From contig JAKAFL010000001.1 in assembly GCA_021817945.1 (NCBI GenBank), forward strand, positions 186,001-250,000: a stretch of DNA of 64,000 nt, in the 5' to 3' direction. The DNA comes from a bacterium. Lineage in GTDB: Bacteria > Verrucomicrobiota > Verrucomicrobiia > Limisphaerales > UBA11358. A model generated the notes under the pieces. It was not told where the DNA came from and made no database searches. It worked only from the letters and a program-made list of their open reading frames with translations. A program made the position numbers and the translations under genes. Shown one piece after another: positions 25,445-34,967 of the stretch (its first letter is position 1; each line of letters starts with the position of its first letter).

Positions 25445-27175
25445 ATGAATTCTGAATTTTTCAGAAAGGTCAGGTCAAGATTTCCCGCACGAAGCCGCGC
25501 AGTGCTGACTTCCTGCGTTTACGGCCTGACGGCAGGCCTGGCAGCGGTTTTTTTCCAACTGGGCATAGGATGGCTTTATAACCAGGGCATTGCCCGCTTT
25601 GCAGGCAAACCACTTTTTTATTTTGCAACAGGAACCTTTCTTGTGATTACGGCCACGTCTTTTCTTGGAGGCTGGTTGATGCAGACTTTTGGGAAGGATG
25701 CCGCTGGGAGCGGAATTCCTCAGCACAAGCTGGCTTTTTGGAAGGATTTTGGCTTTGTCCGATGGCGGGTAGCCGTGCTGAAATTCGTGGCGGGCATCTT
25801 GAGTGTGGGGGGTGGTGCCAGCTTGGGCCGCGAGGGCCCGAGCGTGCAGATTGGCGGAGCCTTGGCCTCGAATGTGGCGGGTTTGGCTGGCGAAGCCAAA
25901 CAAAGTCGCAGGGCAGCCGCAGCGGCAGGCGCCGCCGCCGGTCTGGCAGCAGCTTTCAACGCGCCACTCGCCGCCACCACATTCGTGCTGGAGGAAATAA
26001 TTGGCGATCTCAACAGTCGGTTGCTTGGCCCTGTGTTGCTGGCGTCGGTTTTGGGTGCCTTGGTGGTCCATGGCGTCATAGGCCCCCAACCCTCTTTCCG
26101 GCTGAAAGTCTCCGACGCACCCACATGGTTCGGTTTTGTCATGACCCCTTTGGTTGCTGGAATTGCAGCATTGGTGGGTGTTTATTTTCAAAGATTCAGC
26201 CTAAATCTCAGAATGCGCATGAAAGCGCATCCCGAAATCCCCATCTGGCTGACTCCAGCGTTGGGTGGATGGATCACATGGATCCTGGGTGTAAGTATTT
26301 ATTGGCACACGGGTCACCTTGGCATTTTCAGCCTGGGCTATGACGATCTTTCCAGCGCGTTGGCCGGGGACATAGGCTGGCAGCTTGCGGCGTTGCTCCT
26401 GGTTGGAAAATTCATGGCCACTTTTTGCTGCTACGGTTTCGGCGGCTGTGGCGGCATTTTTTCACCCACGCTTTTTTTTGGATGCATGGTGGGAACCGCC
26501 ATTTCCAGCCTTTTGAGCTTGGAATGGCATGTCAGCCCCGGAGACAGTCTGACTCTTGCAGTGGTGGGCATGAGCGCCTGCCTTGGCGCCGTGGTCTGGG
26601 CTCCGGTCACAGGCATCCTGATCGTTTTTGAAATGACCCAGAAATTTTCCCTGGTGCCGGCGTTGATGCTGGGCGCCCTGGTGAGCCAGACAGTGGCAAG
26701 GCGGATGAATCATCAAAATTTCTACGACGAGGTGTTGGAACAGGATGGGCACCGGATCGAACATGTGCGCCCGCCCCGGGACTTGCAAAGTTGGGAACAA
26801 TTGCCCGTCTCAGCGATTGCCAATTTTTCTCCGGTGGTGGCCACGGACCTGGGGGAAAAAGCGGTCATGGCCATGCTGTCCGCGCATCCATATCACCAAT
26901 TCCCAGTGGTTCAGGCAGGCAAGCTGGCAGGCATCCTTCTTCGGGAGGATGCTTCCAAGGCGCTGAAGGAAAAAACTGGAATGCCGATGCATCCCGCCTC
27001 CGTGTGTCTGAGGGATGCCAGCATTGGACGTTTGCAACAATTGCTGATTGAGTCAGACACTCAGTTCGTGGTGATTTTGGATCGCGATGGGGGAACCGTG
27101 GTGGGACTGGTAACTCTCCACGATTTGCTGCGGGCCCAAGCCGAAATGGCCCAGAAATCCAAGGAGGAGATTTAG
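25445..27175 (+). CDS. ClC-family chloride channel/antiporter with C-terminal CBS domains
   Basis: Multi-spanning membrane protein of about 18 helices' length that moves chloride (or exchanges chloride or fluoride with protons). ClC selectivity motifs are present: GSGIP (about residue 87), GREGP (about 125) and GGIFSP (about 340, in GFGGCGGIFSPTLFFG). The permease ends near residue 430. The tail, from about residue 440 to 576, contains a CBS pair (PVSAIANFSPVVATD..., and VVILDRDGGTVVGLVTLHDLL), a regulatory nucleotide-binding module. It starts one base after the upstream methyltransferase stop. The transported ion and direction cannot be told from sequence. Confidence 0.93.
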   Translation: MNSEFFRKVRSRFPARSRAVLTSCVYGLTAGLAAVFFQLGIGWLYNQGIARFAGKPLFYFATGTFLVITATSFLGGWLMQTFGKDAAGSGIPQHKLAFWKDFGFVRWRVAVLKFVAGILSVGGGASLGREGPSVQIGGALASNVAGLAGEAKQSRRAAAAAGAAAGLAAAFNAPLAATTFVLEEIIGDLNSRLLGPVLLASVLGALVVHGVIGPQPSFRLKVSDAPTWFGFVMTPLVAGIAALVGVYFQRFSLNLRMRMKAHPEIPIWLTPALGGWITWILGVSIYWHTGHLGIFSLGYDDLSSALAGDIGWQLAALLLVGKFMATFCCYGFGGCGGIFSPTLFFGCMVGTAISSLLSLEWHVSPGDSLTLAVVGMSACLGAVVWAPVTGILIVFEMTQKFSLVPALMLGALVSQTVARRMNHQNFYDEVLEQDGHRIEHVRPPRDLQSWEQLPVSAIANFSPVVATDLGEKAVMAMLSAHPYHQFPVVQAGKLAGILLREDASKALKEKTGMPMHPASVCLRDASIGRLQQLLIESDTQFVVILDRDGGTVVGLVTLHDLLRAQAEMAQKSKEEI

Positions 27176-27226
27176 CGCCTTTCTGTCAATAGCCAGGGCG
27201 ACTTCAGATGGGATAAACCAACCGGC

Positions 27227-27631
27227 TCAGGTCTTTGGCCTTTGGAAATGTTGGGCCATTAATTCTCCGGCGCATTCCAAGCCATGTGCCAGGCCGCCGG
27301 AAAAATCCCCGCGTTGAAAATACTGGCTCATCACAAGCGTCAATTCCTGCCAAAAACGGTCCCCGCACAGGGCATGAACCGCTTGGTCCCCTATCACGGC
27401 AAACCTTCGTGAACGGGGCGCCACAAATATCAAAACCCCATTCCGCCCCGGGGAACGATCCATTCCAAGCTTGAAAAACTCGGCCTGCGCCATTTGTACC
27501 ACGTCATCCACGTGGCGGGGGGAAACCACCAGCCGTATGCAACCCGTGGTTTTGGCTTCGGCCTTCCTGATGGCTTCCGCAATGGCCTCATGTCGGATAT
27601 TTCTATGAAAATCAGAGGGTTTCATGGGCAT
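27227..27631 (-). CDS. TPM-domain protein without membrane anchor
   Basis: Soluble version of the TPM (YgcG-type) domain, about residues 10-130: AIAEAIRKAEAKTTGCIRLVVS, FKLGMDRSPGRNGVLIFVAP, RFAVIGDQAVHALCG and FQRGDFSGGLAHGLECAG. There is no signal peptide or transmembrane helix. The ATG at 27631 is four bases after the preceding TPM gene's stop, so the pair is probably one transcript. It is the third gene of a LemA-TPM-TPM group. Role unknown. Confidence 0.8.
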   Translation of the reverse strand: MPMKPSDFHRNIRHEAIAEAIRKAEAKTTGCIRLVVSPRHVDDVVQMAQAEFFKLGMDRSPGRNGVLIFVAPRSRRFAVIGDQAVHALCGDRFWQELTLVMSQYFQRGDFSGGLAHGLECAGELMAQHFQRPKT

Positions 27632-27635
27632 ATCC

Positions 27636-28496
27636 CTACCAGCTTCCTCCTGCTCCGCCGCCCCCAAAATTACCGCCCCCGCCGGAAAACTGGTTGGCTC
27701 CACCGCCACCTCCACTGTCACCAAATGATCCGCTACCGCCTCCAAATCGCCCACCCCCACCATCCCAAAACATACCCCCGATCTCCCCTGCAAGCCAGCC
27801 GTTCGTCCACGTATTTCCCAAAGGGACATAGCGACGTCCGCCCGGACCGATGTAAACGGTTTTTCGCGCTTTGGACACGGTTAGATTGATAAAGATAAAT
27901 ATTCCGAAAAACACAAGTGGTGGAATGATAGGCATGAAGTTTTGGGTCGCCCCCCCAAAATCATGCCTGCTCTCCGCCACGGTTTGTCCGGTTCCTTTGT
28001 ATTCGCCCTGAATGGCGGCCAGGATGGCATTGACTCCTGAGGTCAAACCGCCTGAAAAATCACCTCTTTTAAACTGCGGGACTATATCCAGATCAACAAT
28101 CCGTTTGCAAAGGGCATCAGGCAGGACTCCTTCAAGGCCATAGCCGACCTCGATGAACATTTTGTGATTTTGGACAAAAACAAACAGCACCGCGCCGTTA
28201 TCACGCGCTTTCTGGCCCACTTTCCATGAGCGCGCCACGCGCAAGGTGTAATCCTCCACCGACGAATCTGACTGCATCGAAGGATAGATGACCACCAGGA
28301 TCTGGTCGGAAGTCAGACGTTCAAAATTTGCCAATTGGCTGTTCAGGGCAGATGCGACATTTTGCGGCACGATCCCGGCAAAATCGTTGAAATAAACCGG
28401 TGGAGGCGGGGGCATGACCTCTGCGGCACCCGCCCGCGCGATATAGGCTGGGAGTCCATTCAGGACCATCAAAATAATGAGGATAAAAGCCTTCAC
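27636..28496 (-). CDS. TPM-domain membrane protein, YgcG family
   Basis: Exported N-terminal TPM domain, then a membrane helix and a Gly-rich tail. A signal peptide (FILIILMVLNGLPAYIARAGA) is followed by a linker with six prolines and the TPM domain, residues about 40-170 (NDFAGIVPQNVASALNSQL, DNGAVLFVFVQNHKMFIEVGYG, FKRGDFSGGL). The hydrophobic segment is about residues 190-210 (IPPLVFFGIFIFINLTV), and the last 50 residues are Gly/Ser/Phe-rich. This layout matches the YgcG family found next to lemA. It starts nine bases after the lemA stop. Function unknown; envelope stress or repair has been suggested for TPM proteins. Confidence 0.85.
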   Translation of the reverse strand: MKAFILIILMVLNGLPAYIARAGAAEVMPPPPPVYFNDFAGIVPQNVASALNSQLANFERLTSDQILVVIYPSMQSDSSVEDYTLRVARSWKVGQKARDNGAVLFVFVQNHKMFIEVGYGLEGVLPDALCKRIVDLDIVPQFKRGDFSGGLTSGVNAILAAIQGEYKGTGQTVAESRHDFGGATQNFMPIIPPLVFFGIFIFINLTVSKARKTVYIGPGGRRYVPLGNTWTNGWLAGEIGGMFWDGGGGRFGGGSGSFGDSGGGGGANQFSGGGGNFGGGGAGGSW

Positions 28497-28505
28497 ACAA
28501 CGAGC

Positions 28506-29120
28506 TTAAAAATTAAAATCCACCTTGGGTGCGGTTTCTGCATTTGGGGCGGCGGCGAAATAGGGTTTCTCGTGAAAATTTAAAAACCCGGCAAAAAACA
28601 CGGCTGGAAAGGATTTGATGGCCGTATTGTAATTCTGCACCGCAGTGTTGAAATCCCTCCTTTCCACACTGATACGGTTCTCTGTTCCCTCCAATTGAGC
28701 TTGGAGCTCCCTGAAATTCTCGGTGGCAGAAAGCTCCGGGTAACGCTCCACTACCACCATTAACCGGGACAGCGCGCCGGACAGTTGCGACTGGGCCTGG
28801 TCAAATGCCGCAAGCTTGGCTGGGTCGGTTGGGGCTGAATTGGGGTCCAGTTTGACCTGCCCCACAGAGGCGCGGGCTTGCGTGATTTCAACCAGGGTTG
28901 ATTTCTCAAAATGGGCTGCTCCAGCCACAGTGCTGACAAGGTTGGGAATCAAATCGGCCCGTCTCTGGTAAACATTCTGAACCTGCGCCCACTGGCTGTC
29001 CACCGCTTGGGAAAGTGACACCAAATGGTTATAGCTTCCCGCCGCGAAAAGCCCGACCAGAACCATCATGACAACGAACAAGCCCAGAACCCCCACTCCA
29101 ATCAAAAGAAGCTTTTTCAT
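28506..29120 (-). CDS. lemA: LemA family protein
   Basis: Small membrane-anchored protein with one N-terminal helix (LLIGVGVLGLFVVMMVLVGLF) and a long helical bundle. The family signature is clear: YNHLVSLSQAVDSQWAQVQN, YQRRADLIPNLV, and later ERYPELSATENFRELQAQLE, with TENRISVERRDFN near the C terminus. Length about 204 is usual. LemA proteins are often followed by TPM-domain proteins, as here. The ATG at 29120 is chosen; a TTG nine bases upstream is also open. Its biological role is poorly understood. Confidence 0.92.
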   Translation of the reverse strand: MKKLLLIGVGVLGLFVVMMVLVGLFAAGSYNHLVSLSQAVDSQWAQVQNVYQRRADLIPNLVSTVAGAAHFEKSTLVEITQARASVGQVKLDPNSAPTDPAKLAAFDQAQSQLSGALSRLMVVVERYPELSATENFRELQAQLEGTENRISVERRDFNTAVQNYNTAIKSFPAVFFAGFLNFHEKPYFAAAPNAETAPKVDFNF

Positions 29121-29330
29121 GCAATGCAATATTGGGCCAAGTATGTTGGGTTTCGCATGGATTCACAACAAAATTGAAAACCAGCAATTGCGGGGCGGGC
29201 GCGCTTTATTTGAATGGCGTGGTTCGTGGGTCCCGCAGAAAACAGGCGATGCAGACTTGATCTTCCGGGTAATTTACAGCAATCTGGTTCTATACGGACA
29301 ATGTTGACAAACCATTAACAATAAAAGCTT

Positions 29331-29939
29331 ATGCCATTTGAATTACCTGCCCTCCCCTACGCCAAGGAAGCCTTGGAGCCTCATTTCGATGCTCAAACCA
29401 TGGAAATTCACCATGGCCGCCATCACAAGGCCTACGTGGACAACCTCAACAAGGCCATCGCCGGAAATGCGGCGCTTGAGGCCAAATCGCTTGAGCAAAT
29501 CATCAAGGACTTGAGCGTGGTGCCCGATGCGATTCGTGGTCCCGTCCGAAACAATGGCGGGGGCCACTGGAACCACTCGTTTTTTTGGAAAATCCTTGCT
29601 CCAAAAGCGGGTGGCGCGCCCTCGGGCAAATTAGCCCAGGATATTCAATCCACCTTCGGATCGTTTGATGAATTCAAGGCCAAGTTTGAAGCCGCTGGTC
29701 TGGGTCGTTTCGGCAGTGGTTGGGTTTGGCTGGTCAGCCATAATGGAAAGCTTGAGATTTGCTCAACTGCCAATCAGGATAACCCGCTCATGGGCAAGGC
29801 TGTGGCTGGCTGCGAGGGTGCTCCCGTACTGGGCTGCGACGTTTGGGAACACGCCTATTACCTGAAATACCAAAACAAGCGTGCAGACTATTTGAAGGCC
29901 TTTTGGAATGTGGTGAATTGGAACGCCATTCACTACTGA
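29331..29939 (+). CDS. Superoxide dismutase, Fe/Mn family
   Basis: Cytoplasmic enzyme that dismutates superoxide to oxygen and hydrogen peroxide. Metal ligands are visible: [14 protein letters not shown] (first His), [13 protein letters not shown] (second), and [13 protein letters not shown] (Asp and last His). Gly before GHWNHS and the Gln in TANQDNPL suggest manganese or cambialistic use rather than strict iron, by family rules. Length 202 is normal. It stands alone; a conserved inverted repeat lies in the 3' intergenic region before the convergent panD. The upstream TTGACA at 29304 lacks a fitting -10. Confidence 0.96.
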   Translation: MPFELPALPYAKEALEPHFDAQTMEIHHGRHHKAYVDNLNKAIAGNAALEAKSLEQIIKDLSVVPDAIRGPVRNNGGGHWNHSFFWKILAPKAGGAPSGKLAQDIQSTFGSFDEFKAKFEAAGLGRFGSGWVWLVSHNGKLEICSTANQDNPLMGKAVAGCEGAPVLGCDVWEHAYYLKYQNKRADYLKAFWNVVNWNAIHY

Positions 29940-30109
29940 ATTACCACAAAATTCAGCCGGCTTGGGGCGCTCCGCTAGAATCGGGAAGCACCCTATTTCT
30001 TGAACCATGCCGCCTCTTTGCAATGGAAATCAACGCAAAGCTGCGGCATGACCTTTTTGAGGCCTTACGGTTCTTGACGCTTGCTTTCCGAGGCAGATTC
30101 CAGTGTTTA

Positions 30110-30177
30110 GTAGAGTAGGCGGAGCGAATGGATTGAGAGGCGCAGGGCCAGTGAGCGTTTCGCTCCGCCTACTCTAC
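30110..30177. repeat. Dispersed inverted-repeat element, copy 1
   Basis: Perfect 19-bp arms, GTAGAGTAGGCGGAGCGAA at 30110-30128 and its complement at 30159-30177, separated by a 30-base centre. The same element, with diverged arms, recurs at 44115-44184, including the centre (GG.TTGA.AGGC.CA.GGCCA.TGA.CGT). It lies between the convergent sod and panD genes and may act as a bidirectional terminator or be a REP-like element. Confidence 0.8.
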
Positions 30178-30213
30178 TTAAGTCCTTGAATTGAAATCCA
30201 AGGGCCGGATGTT

Positions 30214-30582
30214 TTAAATTCCCCGAGTCTCCACAACCCGGTTTCCTTTGCCGAGCACGATCACCTGCGGCTTCCACTTTTTGGCGGCTTTCTTGCCTAC
30301 ACCGGCAAAACTCATGATGGTGATCAAATCACCCTTTTTGCCAAGATGCGCCACGGCGCCATTCATGACAATCTCACCCGAACCCTTGCGCCCCTTGATG
30401 ACATAGGTTTCCCACCGATTGCCATTGGCCATATTGCCGCAGAGAATTCGCTCATATTCCTGAAGGCCGCATTGAGCCATGAGGTCGGCGGCGATTGTCA
30501 GGCTGCCCTCGTAATTCACATCGCCGCCAGTAACGGTGGCTCGATGTATCTTGGATTTAAGTAAAAAAACCTCGGCGCTCAT
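30214..30582 (-). CDS. panD: Aspartate 1-decarboxylase
   Basis: Pyruvoyl enzyme that makes beta-alanine for pantothenate. The Gly-Ser self-cleavage site in VNYEGSLTI is where the precursor is cut to make the pyruvoyl group. Other family segments: LLKSKIHRATVTGGDVN near the start and NRWETYVI, GEIVMNGAVAHL. Length about 122. The ATG at 30582 follows the glutamine amidotransferase stop by 12 bases; an upstream TTG at 30597 overlaps that stop. panB is 10 kb away, in another transcription unit. Confidence 0.93.
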   Translation of the reverse strand: MSAEVFLLKSKIHRATVTGGDVNYEGSLTIAADLMAQCGLQEYERILCGNMANGNRWETYVIKGRKGSGEIVMNGAVAHLGKKGDLITIMSFAGVGKKAAKKWKPQVIVLGKGNRVVETRGI

Positions 30583-30593
30583 TGACTTTGGAT

Positions 30594-31163
<570 letters not shown>

Positions 31164-31232
31164 GTTGCGATGCTCAAGCTAAACCATTTTCGAAAGAACA
31201 AAAGTTAAAATGATTCAAGCCCTCCCGCCAGT

Positions 31233-32321
31233 TCACGAGATCGAGTCCATCACGGCATCAATTTGTTCCTGCTGGACACGGCAACCCCAGGTCACTTCCC
31301 CGATTTTTTTGGCCAACACAAACCGCACCTCTCCCTGGCTGACTTTTTTATCGAGCAACATGGCTTCAAAAAGCTTTTTTCGCTGGCTGGCCGACAGTTT
31401 GACCTGGACCGGCAATCCGGCGGCTCGCAATAGACTTTCAATCCGGGTGGCATCCCTTTCAGGCAGGCCCATGACTTCACATGACAACCGCGCGGCAGCC
31501 ACCTGGCCAATGGAAATGGCCTCGCCGTGGAGGTATTTGCCATAGCCAAAGCCATTCTCGATGGCATGCCCCAGGGTGTGGCCAAAATTTAATATGGCGC
31601 GCAGCCCCGACTCGTTTTCATCCTTGCTGACGACATCTGCCTTGATTTCGCAGCAACGCCTCACAACCCGTCCAAGCATGGCCGGATCGCGGCGCAAAAG
31701 AGCCGAGATGGAGGATTCAAGCGAGCGGAAAAAGGCCGCGTCATAAATGACTCCATACTTGACGACTTCTGCGATGCCAGAAACGTAATCCCGCCTCGGC
31801 AGGCGGGTCAGGGTATCCAAGTCGCAGAATACATGTCGGGGCTGGTAAAAAGCGCCTGCCAGATTTTTACCGGCTGGGAGGTTCACCCCGGTTTTTCCAC
31901 CCACGGAACTGTCCACTTGGGCCAAAAGAGTGGTGGGTGCCTGCACAAATGGAATTCCCCGGAGATAGGTGGCGGCCACAAAACCTGCCAAGTCTCCCAC
32001 CACACCGCCACCAAGGGCCACCAGGAAGGATTTCCTTTCCAAGCGATGACTGGCCAATTCATTCAGGCATCGGCCAAGTGCTGCCACGGATTTGGACTTT
32101 TCGCCTGCCGGCACGGTGATAAGAATCGGTTCGTGCCCCGAATCGCGCAATGATGTTAGCACTTCTTTGGCAAAAAGAGGAGCCACATTGCTATCCGAAA
32201 TTACAGCGCAACGCCGTCCCAACCTCAAACGGGCACAACCCGGCCCCACTTTGGCGAGCAAACCCGCCCCAATGGAGATTTCATAACTCCGGGATGCCAA
32301 TGAAACTCGGACTTTATGCAT
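31233..32321 (-). CDS. aroB: 3-dehydroquinate synthase
   Basis: Second enzyme of the shikimate pathway; NAD- and metal-dependent, converts DAHP to 3-dehydroquinate. Family motifs: PAGEKSKS, VALGGGVVGDLAGFVAATYLRG, VQAPTTLLAQVDSSVGGKTGVN, the zinc-site segment LNFGHTLGHAIENG, and HGEAISIGQVAAARLS. The ATG at 32321 begins MHKVRVSLAS; an upstream TTG (32327) is in frame. It follows mnmE by 67 bp, and the amidotransferase gene comes 69 bp later. Confidence 0.97.
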   Translation of the reverse strand: MHKVRVSLASRSYEISIGAGLLAKVGPGCARLRLGRRCAVISDSNVAPLFAKEVLTSLRDSGHEPILITVPAGEKSKSVAALGRCLNELASHRLERKSFLVALGGGVVGDLAGFVAATYLRGIPFVQAPTTLLAQVDSSVGGKTGVNLPAGKNLAGAFYQPRHVFCDLDTLTRLPRRDYVSGIAEVVKYGVIYDAAFFRSLESSISALLRRDPAMLGRVVRRCCEIKADVVSKDENESGLRAILNFGHTLGHAIENGFGYGKYLHGEAISIGQVAAARLSCEVMGLPERDATRIESLLRAAGLPVQVKLSASQRKKLFEAMLLDKKVSQGEVRFVLAKKIGEVTWGCRVQQEQIDAVMDSIS

Positions 32322-32388
32322 TGCCAAAAGTTAATTCTGATTACCGCGAATCAAAAGTTGAAAATGCAGGCATTTCGCGGATTCAAGG

Positions 32389-33759
32389 TCACTTGCCAAT
32401 GCAAAAGGCGCTGAAGATGGAATCCAACAGGTCTTCGGTGGTTGTTTTGCCTACAATTTCCCCCACGGCATTGGCGCCCATTCGCAAATCCATTGCCACC
32501 AATTCCAAGTGCTGCCCGGAGCGCAGCGCCTGCTGCGCCTGCTCCACATGCCTGGCCGACCGGACAAGGGCATCTTTGTGCCGCGAGTTGATAAAAGCCT
32601 GTCCAACACCAGCCTGCAGGCGACCGCTCCAAACCAGCGTTTTGATGGCATCCTTGAGCGCTTCAATACCCTGACCGGTCATGCAACTTACCTCCACCAC
32701 TTCAACGCCGGGATTCACCTGACATTTTACGGAATTGGACAAGTCCATTTTGTTTCGAACAACAATCAGCCGTTTGGATTCAATTTCATGGGCATCCACG
32801 GCATCATGATTGGATGACGTTTCACTGGCATCCAGCACATGCAGCACCAGGTCCGACCCCTTAATGGCTTCACGGCTTCGACGCATCCCCTCCAATTCAA
32901 TTTCATCGCCCGACACCCTTAATCCAGCCGTGTCCACGAATACCACCGGAATATCCCTGATGCTGGCTGTTTCTTCAATGGTGTCGCGGGTGGTGCCCGG
33001 AATGGAGGAAACAATGGCCCTGTCCCTGCGCAGCAAACAATTCAGCAAACTTGATTTTCCGGCATTGGGCCGGCCCACAATGGCTATGCGAATGCCCTGC
33101 CTCAGGATTTTGCCGTCATCGGCTGTCTTCAATAATTGGTCCATGTCAGCCAAGGCAGATGCAATGCGCTGGACCAATTCCACGCGTGTATCGGGGGCGA
33201 TGTCTTCATCTGGAAAATCCAAATGTGCCTCAATGTGGGCCAGGACCTGCATGAGTTTGTCACGCAAAAGATTCACAGGACGCGAAAGTGATCCGGCGAG
33301 TTGTTCGTTGGCGGCCATGAGGGCGGATTCTGTCCGGGAATGAATCAGGTCGGCCACGGCTTCAGCCTGGGCCAGGTCCAAGCGACCGTTGAGAAAAGCG
33401 CGGCGCGTAAATTCACCGGGCATTGCCATGCGGGCACCATGCTGGAGAACCACTTCCAAAACCCTTTTGGCCGGCAACAATCCGCCATGGCAGGATATTT
33501 CCACAGTGTCCCCTCCAGTATAGCTCCGGGGACCCCGCATGACTGCCAACAAAACTTCATCCACCTGCCGATTCTGATCCAACACCCGGCCATGATGCAA
33601 AGTGTGGGTGGGAGCCTGGGATGGCTTCACCCTTTTGGACCCCAAAGATTGAAAAATCTGGTCTGCAATGCCCAGCGCGCCCTTGCCGGAAATCCTGACA
33701 ATGGCAATGCCCCCTTCCCCCACGGGGGTGGCAATGGCTGCTATCGGATCGTCCCACAT
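32389..33759 (-). CDS. mnmE: tRNA modification GTPase MnmE
   Basis: With MnmG it installs the 5-carboxymethylaminomethyl group on wobble uridine of certain tRNAs. The N-terminal tetrahydrofolate-binding domain starts DDPIAAIATPVGEGGIAIVR. The inserted G domain has G1 GRPNAGKSSLLN, G2/G3 TTRDTIEE and DTAGLR, and G4 RNKMDLS. The protein ends with the conserved FCIGK, whose Cys is family-diagnostic. Length 456 is normal. It is the first gene of the minus-strand run to panD. mnmG is not in the window. Confidence 0.97.
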   Translation of the reverse strand: MWDDPIAAIATPVGEGGIAIVRISGKGALGIADQIFQSLGSKRVKPSQAPTHTLHHGRVLDQNRQVDEVLLAVMRGPRSYTGGDTVEISCHGGLLPAKRVLEVVLQHGARMAMPGEFTRRAFLNGRLDLAQAEAVADLIHSRTESALMAANEQLAGSLSRPVNLLRDKLMQVLAHIEAHLDFPDEDIAPDTRVELVQRIASALADMDQLLKTADDGKILRQGIRIAIVGRPNAGKSSLLNCLLRRDRAIVSSIPGTTRDTIEETASIRDIPVVFVDTAGLRVSGDEIELEGMRRSREAIKGSDLVLHVLDASETSSNHDAVDAHEIESKRLIVVRNKMDLSNSVKCQVNPGVEVVEVSCMTGQGIEALKDAIKTLVWSGRLQAGVGQAFINSRHKDALVRSARHVEQAQQALRSGQHLELVAMDLRMGANAVGEIVGKTTTEDLLDSIFSAFCIGK

Positions 33760-33986
33760 GGATTTGCTCGAAATGCGCCACAGCCAGGATTTATATGCGC
33801 TTTTATTTTCATTCTGAAATCAAAAATCTTTAAAAACGGGCCAAATACCCATTGAGAATCAGTATGGATTGGAAGCGCATCATCCTCGATCCAGCGATTG
33901 AAAAAGGCTGCAAAAGGGCACGAGAGGTGGATGGGTAGGCCCACCTGACTGGCCCATCCGGCCGGGCTGGAAAATCATCGTATCCA

Positions 33987-34244
33987 TCACACGTGCCGAC
34001 AGGATCCGGCCTGGTTTTCTGAATCCCTGCCTAAAAGAAGAAGCCTGGCCTTTTCATAACTTTTTTTGTGCATGTAATGCAACAACGCGGGATCCGTGTC
34101 CCTGGGAAGGCCACGTGACAAATCATCCAATTTGGCAAAAAGCGGCAGAAAATCAGGTTTAGTGCCTGAGGCAGACACGTTACGGACGGCAGAGGAAAGC
34201 ATCTCCAGCGTCTGAAGCAATTCTTTTTCCAAAGGCGTGTTCAC
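33987..34244 (-). CDS. Small uncharacterised protein
   Basis: Probable 85-residue soluble helical protein, not assigned to a family. It starts with GTG at 34244, ten bases after the stop of the upstream membrane protein gene, which suggests coupling; the longer frame upstream overlaps that gene and looks non-coding. Features: an N-terminal helix (LEKELLQTLEMLSSAV) and HYMHKKSYEKARLLLLGRD near the end, which looks like a short helix-turn-helix or helical repeat fragment. Role unknown. Confidence 0.5.
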   Translation of the reverse strand: MNTPLEKELLQTLEMLSSAVRNVSASGTKPDFLPLFAKLDDLSRGLPRDTDPALLHYMHKKSYEKARLLLLGRDSENQAGSCRHV

Positions 34245-34254
34245 GATTTGAAAT

Positions 34255-34881
34255 TTAATGGGTGAAAAACCGCGACCATTCCCGCGTGAGCCATGAGTGA
34301 CTGAAATCAAGATACCCAAGCAGGTACATTCCCGTGATGGCCCGTTCCAACCCGGTGGCTAATAAAAAAATGAAAACGGTGGATAAATAAAGCCCAAAAG
34401 CATGCGTGGGATCCGGTTGCAAAACCCTGGGAATGCCCTGGTACAAGATCCAAGTGGAAAGAAGAATTCCCAGAAGCCATGTGGCCCATGGACTCATTCC
34501 CGGAAAGGCATCCAGAAAATGCATCCACAAAATGGGACCAAACGCATAAGCGGTGAGCCTGAAAGCCTCCACAAACCGATTGCGCTCGTGAAAGGTCTGG
34601 CTCACCTGCAATACCAGCAGTGCGGAAAGCAGGATCGTGAGCAATAAAACCAACGATTGGCAAATTTCATAAGGAACCATCTGGTCAGCAGGGAAAAGCC
34701 GGACCACTTCAAATTTGGGTTGCCACTTTCCCCAGTTCACCAACCCCCACCCCTCTAGAAACGCTCCCGTCAGAATCAATGGCAAAACCTGCAAAACCAT
34801 GATCGAAAACAACCCCCGGCCATTCCGCACAACACGATCCCATGCCTGACCGGGTGCAAAAAGAAAAAAGAAAACGTTCAT
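34255..34881 (-). CDS. Yip1-like integral membrane protein
   Basis: Unnamed membrane protein with about five hydrophobic segments: FSIMVLQVLPLILTGAFLEG, ICQSLVLLLTILLSALLVLQ, AYAFGPILWMHFLDAFPG, WLLGILLSTWILYQGIP, and LYLSTVFIFLLATGL. The pattern, with a short cytoplasmic start (FLFAPGQAWDRVVRNG) and a YQGIP-like segment, resembles the Yip1 family. The ATG at 34881 is preferred to an upstream in-frame one. It is divergent from ftsB, with an 86-bp gap, and precedes a small gene on the same strand. Function unknown. Confidence 0.6.
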   Translation of the reverse strand: MNVFFFLFAPGQAWDRVVRNGRGLFSIMVLQVLPLILTGAFLEGWGLVNWGKWQPKFEVVRLFPADQMVPYEICQSLVLLLTILLSALLVLQVSQTFHERNRFVEAFRLTAYAFGPILWMHFLDAFPGMSPWATWLLGILLSTWILYQGIPRVLQPDPTHAFGLYLSTVFIFLLATGLERAITGMYLLGYLDFSHSWLTREWSRFFTH

Positions 34882-34967
34882 TTCTGCGTTGTATGATACC
34901 CCCACTTTTTGCCAGACGAAAACAAAATCCTCGTTTTTTGCGATTCCAAAAGATTACACTATGCGCG

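Noticed and set aside
29304-29330. TTGACA as the -35 of the superoxide dismutase promoter
   Set aside because: No acceptable -10 at 16-18 bases; the start codon follows too soon.
33929-33959. Hairpin GGATGGG / CCCATCC as a terminator
   Set aside because: Seven paired bases but no T-run on either strand; only a possible structure.
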